DNA of 21,486 nucleotides from positions 1 through 21,486 of the forward strand of contig CAJOHP010000018.1 in the NCBI GenBank assembly GCA_905234355.1, in the 5' to 3' direction. Under the pieces are notes generated by a model, which was not told where the DNA came from, ran no database searches, and worked only from the letters and a program-made list of their open reading frames with translations. Origin of the DNA: an uncultured Prevotella sp. (GTDB taxonomy: Bacteria > Bacteroidota > Bacteroidia > Bacteroidales > Bacteroidaceae). Within the stretch, counting starts at the first letter, position 1. Each line of letters starts with the position of its first letter. A program made the translations under genes and the position numbers. Positions 6,276-16,200 of the stretch are shown here, piece by piece.

Positions 6276-9200
6276 ATGAAGATTTCAAGACTACTCGTTT
6301 TGAGCGCACTGGGCCTGTGGAGTCTCGGTGCAAACGCAGCTGATTTAGTAGAGCGTGTCGCGCCCACCAACGACGACGTGCAGCAGGTGCCCGTCGCTTT
6401 CCAGGCTGGCAAGACCTATCTGCTCTACAACGTCGGCACGCAGAAGTTCTACACGCAGGGCAACTCCTGGGGCACACGCTCCAGCGTGGGTCCGCTCTCC
6501 GAAGCCATCCGCGTGCACCTCGATGAGTACGTGCCCGAGGGACAGTCGCTCACCGAAGTGACCTACCAGTTCTTCAATTATTCCTGCGTCCGCACGCGTA
6601 CATACTCCTGGCATCAGAGCTGGTTCAGCAACGACCAGGTGCAGATGTACACCGACCTCGCCTCGCAGGCCGACAAGTACTGGGCCGTCGACGACCAGGG
6701 AGGCAACACCTACCGTCTGAAGGCTGCACAGATCAACCCCGAGGTGAAGTCGGACGGAACACAGTTCGTGGGCTACCAGGAGGGAACGCCACTCGACGAG
6801 TCCAACCTCTATGCCGACCTGCCCAACGAGGAGATATTCCCCCTCATGTCAAAGCTCACCGAGGCTGAGGGCAACCACATCGACTGGCAGTTCTTCGACG
6901 CCAGCATCTACGACGTGTTCGACAAGGCCGAGGAGCTCAAGGCTGTCATCACCGCTGCCGAGGAGAAAGGCGTCGACGTCAGCGCTGCAGCTGCTGTCTA
7001 CAACGACCTCAGCGCCACCATCGAGCAGATGCAGGCTGCCATCGACGCCCTGAACAAGGCCATGACCGACAACACCTTCGCTGGATTCACTCCCGGCACG
7101 GCACTCGACGTGACATCGCTCATCGTCAACCCCGACTTCGCCGGAGGCAACCTCACCAACGGATGGAGCGGAACCACCTTCGGAGCATACCAAGGCAAGG
7201 ACAACGCCGAGCACTACAACAGGACATTCGACACCTACCAGACCGTCAGCGGACTGCGGCCCGGACTCTATGTCGTGGGCGTCAACGCCTTCTACCGTGC
7301 AGGCAACGCAGCGACGGCCTACACCAACTTCAAGGCACAGAACGACGAGTCGAAGTACTCTAAGTTCTACGTGAAGTCCGGCGACGAGACCCTCACCGTC
7401 GACATCGTGTCGCCCTACCAGGGTGCACCCACCAGCGGCACAGGAAAGGGCTCGGAGTCGAGCGCAAAGGACGACGCTACGGGCATCACATACTATATCC
7501 CCAACAACATGGTGGCTGCCGAGTACTACATGCACAACCTCGGACTCTACAAGAACAACATCTTCGCCAACATCACCGGCTCTGAAATCACCATCGGCGT
7601 GAAGAAGGAGAAGACCGTGAGCGAGGACTGGAGCATCTTCGACGACTTCTCGCTCATCTACTGCGGTAGCGACGACCAGGCTTACAAGGCCTACGTGAAC
7701 TACTACAAGAAGCTGCTGCCCGACTACAAGTCGCAGCGCACCGAGTACACCAACGACTTCGCTGCTCTGGGCATCAACTACACCACCAGCTACATGGACG
7801 CCTTCGACGCCTTCGAGAGCACTGCCGCCAGTGAGGCTGAGGCCCTGGCCGACGTGGAGAAGCTCATGGCCATCTACGAGCCTCTGCGACTGAACGTGGA
7901 GCTCTGGAACGAGTTCAAGACCACCGTGCAGAAAGCACTCGAGACCGCTGGCAACAACAAGCTCGACCCCGACTACACCGCTCCACTGGCCGACTGGGCC
8001 GACCTCGACGCCGAGGACCTCTGGAACCTACAGGAGCTGACCAACGAGCAGCTGCGCGAGCTCATAGACCAGAAGAATGCTGAGATAGAAGAGGCCGGAC
8101 GCCACCTCATCGGGGACGGAGAGACCGACGTGACCTATCTGCTCAAAGACCCCGGATTTGAAGAAGGCACACTCGGATGGACACGCGAGGCTGCCGCAGG
8201 CGGCAACGTGGCTAAGGGCGGCAACGACGTCAACCACTGCTATGAGGCTTGGAACAACGCCAACTTCGACATCTACCAGGTGGTGAAGAACGCTCCTCAG
8301 GGCATCTACCGCATCGAGGTGCAGGGATTCTACCGCTACGGACGAGGCAACGACGCCTGGAACGCCTATCAGGACCAGCAGGTCAGCTTCGTGCAGAAGG
8401 GCGGAGCTCCCGTCTTCGTCTATCTCAACGGAAAGGCCACGCCATTCCAGAACGTGTTCGACGAGAAGCAGGAGCCTGGATTCTACACCGGCGACTACTA
8501 CACCGACCCCAACGGCGAGTTTGTATATCCCAACCAGATGAACAACTCCGCAGAGGCCTTCTCAGCAGGCATGTATAAGCAGAGCGCCTACGGCATCATC
8601 AAGAGCGGACAGGACATGCGCATCGGCGTCAAGGGTACCAGCAATCAGCTCGGCGACAGCTGGGTCATCTGGGACAACTTCAAGCTCTTCAACTGCGGTA
8701 AGAATGCTGCGGCCGTGATGAACGTGCTGCCCGACGAGATTGCCAATGCAGAGGCCATGCTCGAGCAGAACATGGGCAAGAGCATCTACGACGCTCTGCA
8801 GGCTGCCGTCGACGCTGCCAAGGCTTCTCTCGACACTCAGGACGGAGAGACTATGTTCAACGCACTCAGCAACCTCTTCGACGCCGAGGCCGACGTGGCC
8901 GCATCCGTAGCACTCTTCAAGCAGCTCGCCGATGCCAACGAGGAGTTCCTCAACGCCATCGGCAACAGCCTCAACCGCGCTGCACAGGAAGAGGCCAGCA
9001 ACCTCTACCAGGAGATCATCGACAAGATGGAGGCTCACGAGATGGAGAACGACGACGTGGACGACTACATTGCCAAGATAGACGAGATGATGACCAAGCT
9101 CGCCATACCCGAAGACGTGGCTAAGGCTACCGACCTCGACCCGAAGGAGCTCACAGGCGTCATTCGCAACAACGACTTCGCTGCCAACAATGCCAACAAC

Positions 9201-9920
9201 TGGCGCGGCACGGCTGCCGGATTCCAGACCTTCGGCAATGCTGAGATGTTCAACAAGAACTTCAACTTCTATCAGGACATCAACGGTCTGCCCGCAGGCA
9301 TCTACGAGCTGCAGGTGCAGGGCTACTACCGCTCTGGCGAGGCCGTGGACGACTACAAGAACTTCAACGAGAATCCTGAGGCTGGCAACAACGCATTCCT
9401 CTATGCCATGACCATCGGCGAGGCTGGCGACAGCATCTACAGCTCCAACGCACTCAAGCGTCTCGCTTCGGCTGCACAGACCGACCTCAGCGAGGTGCCC
9501 GCTGGCTACGTGGCTGTCAAGACCGAAACCATCGACCAGGAGAACAGCATCTACAACTACACCGTCGTGGCCAACAACATGGAGACCGCTGCCACCGAGT
9601 TCGACCTCGGCAACTACACCGCCAACTCCGTCATAGCCAAGGTGGGGGCCAACGGCAAGCTCCGCGTGGGCGTCATGAAGCGCAACGGCATCACCAACGA
9701 CTGGACCATCTTCGACAACTTCAAGCTCTTCTACTACGGCACCAGCAGCGAGAAGCAGGCCACACCTGACGGCATCGAGACCGTCGGCAACGCTCCCGCA
9801 CTCACCGTGGAGTTCTTCACACTCGACGGACGCAAGGCCAGCGCTGCACAGCGCGGACTGCTCATCATGAAGCAGACGCTCAGCAACGGAGCCGTCATCG
9901 TCAAGAAGATTCAGAAGTAG
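6276..9920 (+). CDS. Secreted modular protein with three beta-sandwich-like repeats and a C-terminal sorting-like tail
   Basis: The 1214-residue product begins with a signal peptide (MKISRLLVLSALGLWSLGANA, likely cut after residue 21) and no lipobox cysteine. Three related modules lie at about 278-463, 617-808 and 957-1155. Each opens with a [VL][TI].L(I/L)...(D/N).(D/G)F pattern and a conserved Trp. Each then has YQ.(V/I)...(P)(Q/A/G)G(I/L)Y.(V/I).(V)(Q/N).(F/Y)YR, and closes with (D/S)W.I(F/W)D(D/N)F.L. This resembles galactose-binding-like carbohydrate-binding folds, but the fold is inferred. Helical, Ala/Glu-rich linkers join them (about 212-265, 465-610, 812-945). The end (FTLDGRK...GLLIMKQ...VIVKKIQK) resembles the C-terminal sorting tail of Bacteroidota, which suggests surface delivery by a type IX-like system. 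No catalytic motif was recognised. A terminator follows, so the gene is probably monocistronic. Confidence 0.85.
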   Translation: MKISRLLVLSALGLWSLGANAADLVERVAPTNDDVQQVPVAFQAGKTYLLYNVGTQKFYTQGNSWGTRSSVGPLSEAIRVHLDEYVPEGQSLTEVTYQFFNYSCVRTRTYSWHQSWFSNDQVQMYTDLASQADKYWAVDDQGGNTYRLKAAQINPEVKSDGTQFVGYQEGTPLDESNLYADLPNEEIFPLMSKLTEAEGNHIDWQFFDASIYDVFDKAEELKAVITAAEEKGVDVSAAAAVYNDLSATIEQMQAAIDALNKAMTDNTFAGFTPGTALDVTSLIVNPDFAGGNLTNGWSGTTFGAYQGKDNAEHYNRTFDTYQTVSGLRPGLYVVGVNAFYRAGNAATAYTNFKAQNDESKYSKFYVKSGDETLTVDIVSPYQGAPTSGTGKGSESSAKDDATGITYYIPNNMVAAEYYMHNLGLYKNNIFANITGSEITIGVKKEKTVSEDWSIFDDFSLIYCGSDDQAYKAYVNYYKKLLPDYKSQRTEYTNDFAALGINYTTSYMDAFDAFESTAASEAEALADVEKLMAIYEPLRLNVELWNEFKTTVQKALETAGNNKLDPDYTAPLADWADLDAEDLWNLQELTNEQLRELIDQKNAEIEEAGRHLIGDGETDVTYLLKDPGFEEGTLGWTREAAAGGNVAKGGNDVNHCYEAWNNANFDIYQVVKNAPQGIYRIEVQGFYRYGRGNDAWNAYQDQQVSFVQKGGAPVFVYLNGKATPFQNVFDEKQEPGFYTGDYYTDPNGEFVYPNQMNNSAEAFSAGMYKQSAYGIIKSGQDMRIGVKGTSNQLGDSWVIWDNFKLFNCGKNAAAVMNVLPDEIANAEAMLEQNMGKSIYDALQAAVDAAKASLDTQDGETMFNALSNLFDAEADVAASVALFKQLADANEEFLNAIGNSLNRAAQEEASNLYQEIIDKMEAHEMENDDVDDYIAKIDEMMTKLAIPEDVAKATDLDPKELTGVIRNNDFAANNANNWRGTAAGFQTFGNAEMFNKNFNFYQDINGLPAGIYELQVQGYYRSGEAVDDYKNFNENPEAGNNAFLYAMTIGEAGDSIYSSNALKRLASAAQTDLSEVPAGYVAVKTETIDQENSIYNYTVVANNMETAATEFDLGNYTANSVIAKVGANGKLRVGVMKRNGITNDWTIFDNFKLFYYGTSSEKQATPDGIETVGNAPALTVEFFTLDGRKASAAQRGLLIMKQTLSNGAVIVKKIQK

Positions 9921-9990
9921 TCTCAAAGGCCTGAAGAAGAAAAGACATACCTAAATGCACCTGTATCAGCTTATTAAAGCACTCTGACAT

Positions 9991-10038
9991 AAGGGATCGG
10001 GAGCAGGCTAAGACCTGTTCCCGACCCCTTGTTTTTTC
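9991..10038 (+). terminator. Intrinsic terminator after the 1214-residue protein gene
   Basis: A 17-bp stem pairs 9991-10007 with 10014-10030, with one mismatch and one G-U pair. It is rich in G-C and has a 6-base loop. It is followed at once by GTTTTTTCC (T-run 10032-10037). It lies 70 bases after the stop codon and separates this gene from the downstream fasciclin/SusCD operon. Confidence 0.88.
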
Positions 10039-10055
10039 CATCTAAGCCACCAAGG

Positions 10056-10146
10056 CCACAACCCACACAGCTACCAAGGCCACAAGCCACACAGCTACCA
10101 AGGCCACAAGCCACACAGCTACCAAAAGGCCACAAGCCACACAGCT
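10056..10146. repeat. 24-bp tandem repeat array
   Basis: The 24-bp unit (CCACAAGCCACACAG...CCAAGG) is present at 10056-10079 (one change) and 10080-10103. A third copy at 10104-10129 has two extra A residues, and a partial one is at 10130-10146. It starts about 18 bases after the terminator T-run. The open frame across it (PRPQATQL repeats) has no start context or homology and is broken by the +2 insertion, so I treat the array as noncoding. Confidence 0.85.
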
Positions 10147-10275
10147 CCCCACAAGCAAGCCTCCCCAAGAGGCACCTGAGCCTGGCACCCCCACAGCCCC
10201 GGCTCCCCAAAGACAGAAAGCGAAGCGCCTCACCCCGAGGCCCCACCATATTATATATACGCACGCGCGAAAGGC

Positions 10276-10420
10276 ACCCGCGCCCTCATCAGCCCCGCGG
10301 CCGGCGGTTTTCCCGCTGACACCCGCGCCCCCATCAGCCAGTGTGGTCGGCGGTTTTGCCGCCGACACCCGCGCCCCCATCAGCCCGTGTGGTCGGCGGT
10401 TTTCCCGCCGACACCCGCCC
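10276..10420. repeat. 46-bp tandem hairpin array upstream of the fasciclin/SusCD operon
   Basis: Three units of 45-46 bp lie at 10276-10320 (one base short and diverged), 10321-10366 and 10367-10412, with an 8-base partial unit after. Units 2 and 3 hold a perfect hairpin GTCGGCGG-loop-CCGCCGAC (8-bp stem; loops TTTTG and TTTTC). The array ends 48 bases before the first fasciclin start codon. No TAnnTTTG promoter is visible between 9921 and 10468; the only AT-rich patch is near 10248-10260 (ATTATATATAC). So it is unclear whether the array is transcribed in the operon leader. Confidence 0.9.
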
Positions 10421-10468
10421 TAGAAACAACAAAACAATAACAACAATAACAAAACAAAATCAAAAGCT
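10421..10468 (+). promoter_or_regulatory. A/C-rich unstructured translation leader
   Basis: The 48 bases before the ATG at 10469 are almost only A, C and a few T (AACAACAAAACAATAACAAC and similar), with no Shine-Dalgarno sequence. Such unpaired A-rich leaders are typical of efficiently translated genes in Bacteroidota. It follows directly after the GC-rich hairpin array, so the contrast in composition is sharp. A similar short A/C-rich leader precedes the ATG at 20631. Confidence 0.45.
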
Positions 10469-13237
10469 ATGAAACGTAAAACAATCCTCAGGCAAGGACG
10501 CCGAGTGGCCATCGCCGCTTGCACCATGCTCGTGGGAGCAGCCACGCTGCAGTCGTGTAAGGACGACGACGACGTGCTCACCGGCCAGCCCGACTGGCTC
10601 GGCAACTCCATCTACGAGCAGCTGCAGCAGTATGGCAACTACAAGACGCTCCTCAGGCTCATCGACGACGTCGAGGACAACCGCGAGGTGCTCAGCCAGA
10701 CGGGCTCACGCACGCTCTTTGCCACCAACGACTCGGCCTACGAGGCATGGTTTCAGAACACCACCTGGAAGACTGGCTCTGGCAGCTACGTCAGAAGCTA
10801 CGAAGACCTCTCCGACGTGCAGAAGAAGGTGCTGCTCAACAACTCCATGCTCAACAACGCCTACCTCATCGAGCTCATGTCAAACACACCTGGCAACCCC
10901 GTCTCCGAAGGACGTGCCATGCGGCGCCTCTCGCTCAGCGACATCTACGACTCCGTGCAGGTCATGACACCTGCAGAGATGCCCGACAATGAGTACTGGG
11001 CCGAACTGCGCGCCAAGGGAAAAACCATACGCGTCTTCAAGGACAACACACGCGCACCGCTCATACACTTCCTGCCGGCCTTCATGCAGCGCAACGGATT
11101 CACACTCGACGACCTCAGCCGACTGACCAACCGACCGGCCACCAGCCTGAACGACGCATGGATCAACGGCGTGAAGGTCACACAGGCCGACATCACATGT
11201 AAGAACGGATACATACACAAGGTCGACGGCGTCATCGAGGCATCGCCAAACATGGCCGAAATCATACACAACGCACCCAACACCACCATCTGGGCATCGA
11301 TGATCGACCGCTACAGCGCACCATTCCTCAAGCGGGCGACAGCCGCCATCAGAGACGGAGGAGAGACGCAACTCGACAAGTTCAAGCGCCTCTACCACAC
11401 GGACGACAGCGTCTACGCACTGAAGTACTTCAGCCGACAGATGGTAGGCAATGCCTATATCAACGGCACCGACGACAACGGCGTCACCGTGCTCTCCAGC
11501 ACCGACAAGAACCGCGGATTGCTCTTCGACCCGGGATGGAACCAGTACATCTACACCAACGCCGCCAACGAGACCATGCAGTTTGATGCCGGAGCCATGA
11601 TCGTGCCCACCGACGAGGCTGTACGAGCATGGTGGAACAGCGAGGCCATGGACCTGCAGAACGAGTACGGATCATGGGAGAACCTGCCCATCGCCACACT
11701 CACACCTATCATCAACGGCAACATGCTCGCCAACTTCGTGCAGTTCATACCCAGCAAGTTCGACTACGTGCTCAACGAGGCGAAGCAGAAGCTCGGCATC
11801 AAGCCTGAGAACATCGTGCACACCTACATGGGATGCAACGGCGTGGTCTACGTCGTCGACAAGCTCTTCGCACCAGCAGAGTTCTCATCGGTGATGTATC
11901 CCGCCACGGCGCACCCCTCCATCATGGGACTCACCCGACAGGCCATCGAGGCCTACGACTTCAAGCCATACCTCATCTCCATGGACCAGGACTATAGCGT
12001 CTTCCTGCCTACCGACAAGGCCCTCCACTACTACATGGACCCCGCCTTCTACGGCAGCAACCGCCCACAGGCCATCGTCTTCCGATACGATGAAGACACC
12101 AGGGAGATCAGCGGCGACAGATACAACGTCACCGTCGGCGACGACGGCAGCATCACCGTCAATACCGGCATCGGCGGACGCACAAAGAACAACATCGACG
12201 CCAGTGTGCTCGAAGACCGCCTGCGCGACCTCTTCGACCAGCTCATCGTCGTGGGCGACGTGACCGACGGACACGAGTTCTACAAGACCAAGGGCGGCAG
12301 CATCATACGCGTGCAGAACGCATCGGCCGGAGCCAACGGCATGACCGTGCAGGGCGCATGGCAGATAGCTCACGGAGCCACCATCCCCGTGACCAATATC
12401 ACACAGGACGACGGCAAGGTGGTCGACGCCGTGGTGGAGAAACGCAACGGACGCGCCTTCCTGCTCGACAGCATCGCACCGCTCAGCGCCGAGCCCTCCG
12501 TCTACCAGACACTGAAGAAGCACGCCTACGACCCCACATCGACAGCCACACAGACAGCCGACGACGATGCCTACCTGAGCTTCTACCGGCTGCTCAACGA
12601 CGACGGATGCGGACTGCTCATCGACAAAGAGGGACCGCAGAGCAACAGACGCACAGTGGCAGGCAACGACAACAAGAACATACGCCTCTTCAGCAACTAC
12701 AACTACACCGTCTACGTGCCCACCAACGAGTCGATACAGAAGCTCATCGACGACGGCTACCTCCCCACTTGGGAGGACTACCGCGCACAGACGGCAGCCG
12801 AATGGGGCAACGACGAAGCACTCGCCGACTCGGCTAAGGGCATCGTCAAGGACATCATCGTCAACTTCCTGCGCTACCACATCCAGGACAACTCGCTCAT
12901 GCTCGGCGCCAAGCCCGAGACCGGACTCTTCGAGACCATGATGCGCGACGAGAGCACTGGACGATTCATGCAGGTCAGCGTCACCCAGACCGGAAAGTCG
13001 GCCAGCGAGGCCACACTCACCCTCACCGACCTGCAGGGCAACACACGCACCGTGCAGAAGAAACAGGGACTCTTCAACAATATCTGCCGTGAGTACTGGT
13101 TCAAGTCAGCTGGAGCCAACGGCGACGAGCTCGAGATCTACTTCGTCTCAGGAGCTGTCGTGCACCAGATAGACGGACCACTGCTCTACCAGCCTTTGAA
13201 AAAGTGGCGCGACATACTCAACAACCTTAAGAAATAA
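10469..13237 (+). CDS. Fasciclin (FAS1) repeat surface lipoprotein, first gene of the SusCD operon
   Basis: The 922-residue product has a lipoprotein signal ending LQSC (Cys30). It is followed by KDDDD, an acidic run like the lipoprotein export signal that sends Bacteroidota lipoproteins to the cell surface. About four FAS1-like modules can be traced by their H1-like strands and closing strands. They are 45-257 (TLFATNDSAY...YIHKVDGVIEA), 270-468 (AMIVPTDEAVRAW...VVYVVDKLFAP), 478-672 (YSVFLPTDKALHYY...AFLLDSIAPL) and 677-907 (YTVYVPTNESIQKL...VVHQIDGPLL). FAS1 domains mediate adhesion or ligand binding and have no known catalytic site here. susC starts 15 bases after its stop, so it is clearly in the same operon. 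Its ligand cannot be deduced. Confidence 0.88.
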   Translation: MKRKTILRQGRRVAIAACTMLVGAATLQSCKDDDDVLTGQPDWLGNSIYEQLQQYGNYKTLLRLIDDVEDNREVLSQTGSRTLFATNDSAYEAWFQNTTWKTGSGSYVRSYEDLSDVQKKVLLNNSMLNNAYLIELMSNTPGNPVSEGRAMRRLSLSDIYDSVQVMTPAEMPDNEYWAELRAKGKTIRVFKDNTRAPLIHFLPAFMQRNGFTLDDLSRLTNRPATSLNDAWINGVKVTQADITCKNGYIHKVDGVIEASPNMAEIIHNAPNTTIWASMIDRYSAPFLKRATAAIRDGGETQLDKFKRLYHTDDSVYALKYFSRQMVGNAYINGTDDNGVTVLSSTDKNRGLLFDPGWNQYIYTNAANETMQFDAGAMIVPTDEAVRAWWNSEAMDLQNEYGSWENLPIATLTPIINGNMLANFVQFIPSKFDYVLNEAKQKLGIKPENIVHTYMGCNGVVYVVDKLFAPAEFSSVMYPATAHPSIMGLTRQAIEAYDFKPYLISMDQDYSVFLPTDKALHYYMDPAFYGSNRPQAIVFRYDEDTREISGDRYNVTVGDDGSITVNTGIGGRTKNNIDASVLEDRLRDLFDQLIVVGDVTDGHEFYKTKGGSIIRVQNASAGANGMTVQGAWQIAHGATIPVTNITQDDGKVVDAVVEKRNGRAFLLDSIAPLSAEPSVYQTLKKHAYDPTSTATQTADDDAYLSFYRLLNDDGCGLLIDKEGPQSNRRTVAGNDNKNIRLFSNYNYTVYVPTNESIQKLIDDGYLPTWEDYRAQTAAEWGNDEALADSAKGIVKDIIVNFLRYHIQDNSLMLGAKPETGLFETMMRDESTGRFMQVSVTQTGKSASEATLTLTDLQGNTRTVQKKQGLFNNICREYWFKSAGANGDELEIYFVSGAVVHQIDGPLLYQPLKKWRDILNNLKK

Positions 13238-13252
13238 CATCCCGACAGACTT

Positions 13253-16200
13253 ATGAGACAGTTAAGAGCTATACTCACCATACTGGCAATGACAGTAGCC
13301 ACGCTCGTCAGTGCACAGATCACGTCGGTACACGGCGTCGTCAGCGACGACATGGGACCGCTCATGGGTGCCACCGTGTGCGAGATAGACGCCACTGGGC
13401 GTATCATCAACTCGGCAGTGACCGACCTCAACGGCAACTTCACCATGAAGGTGAAGAACGAAAAGGACAAGCTGCGCTTCAGCTACGTGGGCATGAAGAC
13501 ACAGACCTTCGCCATCAACAAGACCACCTTCAACGTCAGCATGACCTCCGCCACACAGATCAAGGAGGTGGTGGTCAAGTCGAAGAAACGCATGCAGGGC
13601 AACGGACTGCCCATCCCGCAGAGAGAGATTTCGTCGGCCACACAGACCATCTCCATGAAGGAGTTTGAGGGCCTTGGCATCACCTCCGTCGACGAGGCAC
13701 TGCAGGGACGTATCGCAGGTCTCGACATCATCGGCAACTCGGGCGACCTGGGAGCTGGCTCCACCATGCGCCTGCGCGGTGCCAGCTCGCTATCCACACT
13801 CACCGATGCCAACCCGCTCATCGTCGTCGACGGCAACATACGCGAGGTGGACCTCTCCACCACCGACCTCTCGACGGCCAACAACGAGAAGTTTGCCGAG
13901 CTGCTCAACATCAACCCCGAGGACATCGCCTCCATCACCGTGCTCAAAGACGCTGCTGCCACTGCCGTCTACGGCTCGCAGGGCGGCAACGGCGTCATCG
14001 AGCTCACCACCAAACGAGGCGCCAGGGGCAAACCCAAGGTGACCTACTCGCTCAAGCTCACCGGCACATACCAGCCCAAGGGCTACGACCTGCTCTCAGG
14101 CGACGACTACACCATGATGATGAAGGAGGCACGCTTCAACCCCGAACAGAACGATGCCGCCAGCGACATTCCCGAGCTCAACTACGACCCCAGCTTCTCT
14201 GAATACCGACAGTACAATGCCAACACCGACTGGCGCGACGAGGTCACACAGTGGGGCCTGAGGCAGAACCACTACGTCAGCGTCAGCGGCGGCGGCGAGA
14301 AGGCCACCTTCCGCATCGGCGGCGGCTTCGACCACGAGACCGGCACGATGATAGAGCAGAAGCTCAACCGCTTCTCCACACGCGTGGCACTCGACTACAA
14401 CGTCTCGCAGCGCATACGCGTGCAGACCAACTTCGCACTGACCTACACCAAGAACAACCGCAACAGCGACGACCTGCTGCGACTGGCACTCATCAAGATG
14501 CCTAACATGGTGGTCAACGAGCGCGACCGCGACACCGGCGCCGAGACCGGCAGCTACTACACCATGCTGCAGACGGCATCGGCCATCTTCAACGAGTCGA
14601 AGGCTGGCAAGAAGGACAACCAGAAAGGCTACGTCAACCCCGTGGCCTCGGCCAAGCTCGCCACCAACCAGCAGCGTACATACGACATGAGCCCTGAGCT
14701 CGTCATCAACTACCAGCTCCTCGGTCTCGACGAAGACCACTGGCAGCTCAACTGGCGCGGCTCCGTCTACATGAACATCTTCAACCAGTACGACGACTCC
14801 TTCTATCCGCAGGAGCTCGTGAGCATACCCTGGCAGCAGGGCGTCAACACGGCCTACTCCGGCTCGCGCAAGAGCGTGTCGTTCAACACCAAGCACACGC
14901 TGACGCTCACGCCGGCCTTCACCAACAAAGACCACTCGCTCATGCTCATGGGACGCTTCGAGCTCACCTCCGGCTCGAGCAACGGACAGGAGACCGGCAG
15001 CCGCAACCTGCCCTCGGGCGGCATACAGAACCCCGCTGCCGGAGGCATCATACAGGCACCGTTCAGCTCATGGTACAATGAGTGGCGGTCCATGTACTAC
15101 ACCTTCTCCGGACACTACGCCTACAAGGAGCGATACATCGCCGACGTCACCCTGCGTGCCGACGGCACCACACGCTTCGGACCCAACAGCCGATGGGGAT
15201 ACTTCCCCTCCGTCTCGTTCCGATGGAACATCATCGACGAGCCGTGGATGGAGCCCACCAAGAAGTGGCTCAGCATGCTCTCGCTCAGACCATCTTGGGG
15301 ACGCGTAGGACACCAGCCCAACCAGAACTACCTCTACACCTCGAAGTACAACAACACCGACCGCTACCTCGACATGTCGGCCATCAGCCCGGCCAACATA
15401 CGCCTCACCGACCTGAAGTGGGAGCTCGTCTCGAGCTACAACATCGGTATGGACTTCGGATTCTTCGACGATAAGCTCACCCTCACCCTCGAGGGCTACC
15501 GCTCCACCACCACCGACATGCTGATGAAGGACTACCGCATCCCCTCCAACGCCGGATTCGCCACACTGCCCTACCGCAACAGCGGCAAGATGCGCAACAC
15601 CGGATGGGAGTTCCACATCAACACCAACAACCTGGTGAAGAAGGGCAAGTTCACCTTCGACCTCAACGCCAACTTCGGCAACAACCGCAACGAGATACTC
15701 GAGATGGACGAGTACATCCTGAATAATCTCAACTCCACCTTCGGCTACAACAACGCCGAGTGGCTGCGCCGCGTGCAGCTCAACAATCCGCTCGGCGCCA
15801 TCTACGGTTTCCGCTCGATGGGCGTCTATCAGTATAAATATAACTATGTGTCGGAGTACGGGCGCAACAACAACATGACCACCGAGCAGTATCACAACTG
15901 GCTCGAGAACGAGTTCCTGGCCTCGGGCAAGACCGCTCCCATCGTGCTCAACGCCGAGGGCAAGCCCGTCTACAACGAGGACGGCACGCCCAAGCGCATG
16001 ACCTACGACTACACCAACGACGGTGCCGGCCGCCAGGGCCGCAACCACGACTTCGAGGGTGGCGACGCCCGCTACGAGGACGTGAACAAGGACGGCCAGA
16101 TCAACGCCCTCGACATCGTCTACCTCGGCACCTCGCTGCCCAAGCTCACCGGCGGCTTCGGCTTCACCTTCCGCTACGGCGACTGGAGACTCACCACACA

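Noticed and set aside
8562..9926. 454-codon minus-strand open frame over the secreted protein gene
   Set aside because: Composition is typical of antisense translation. There is no start context, and the sense gene has a clear signal peptide and repeats.
10029..10319. 96-codon + frame and overlapping 96- and 112-codon minus frames in the intergenic repeats
   Set aside because: The peptides are only translations of the 24-bp and 46-bp repeats. One unit has a 2-base insertion and there is no signal, domain or plausible leader.
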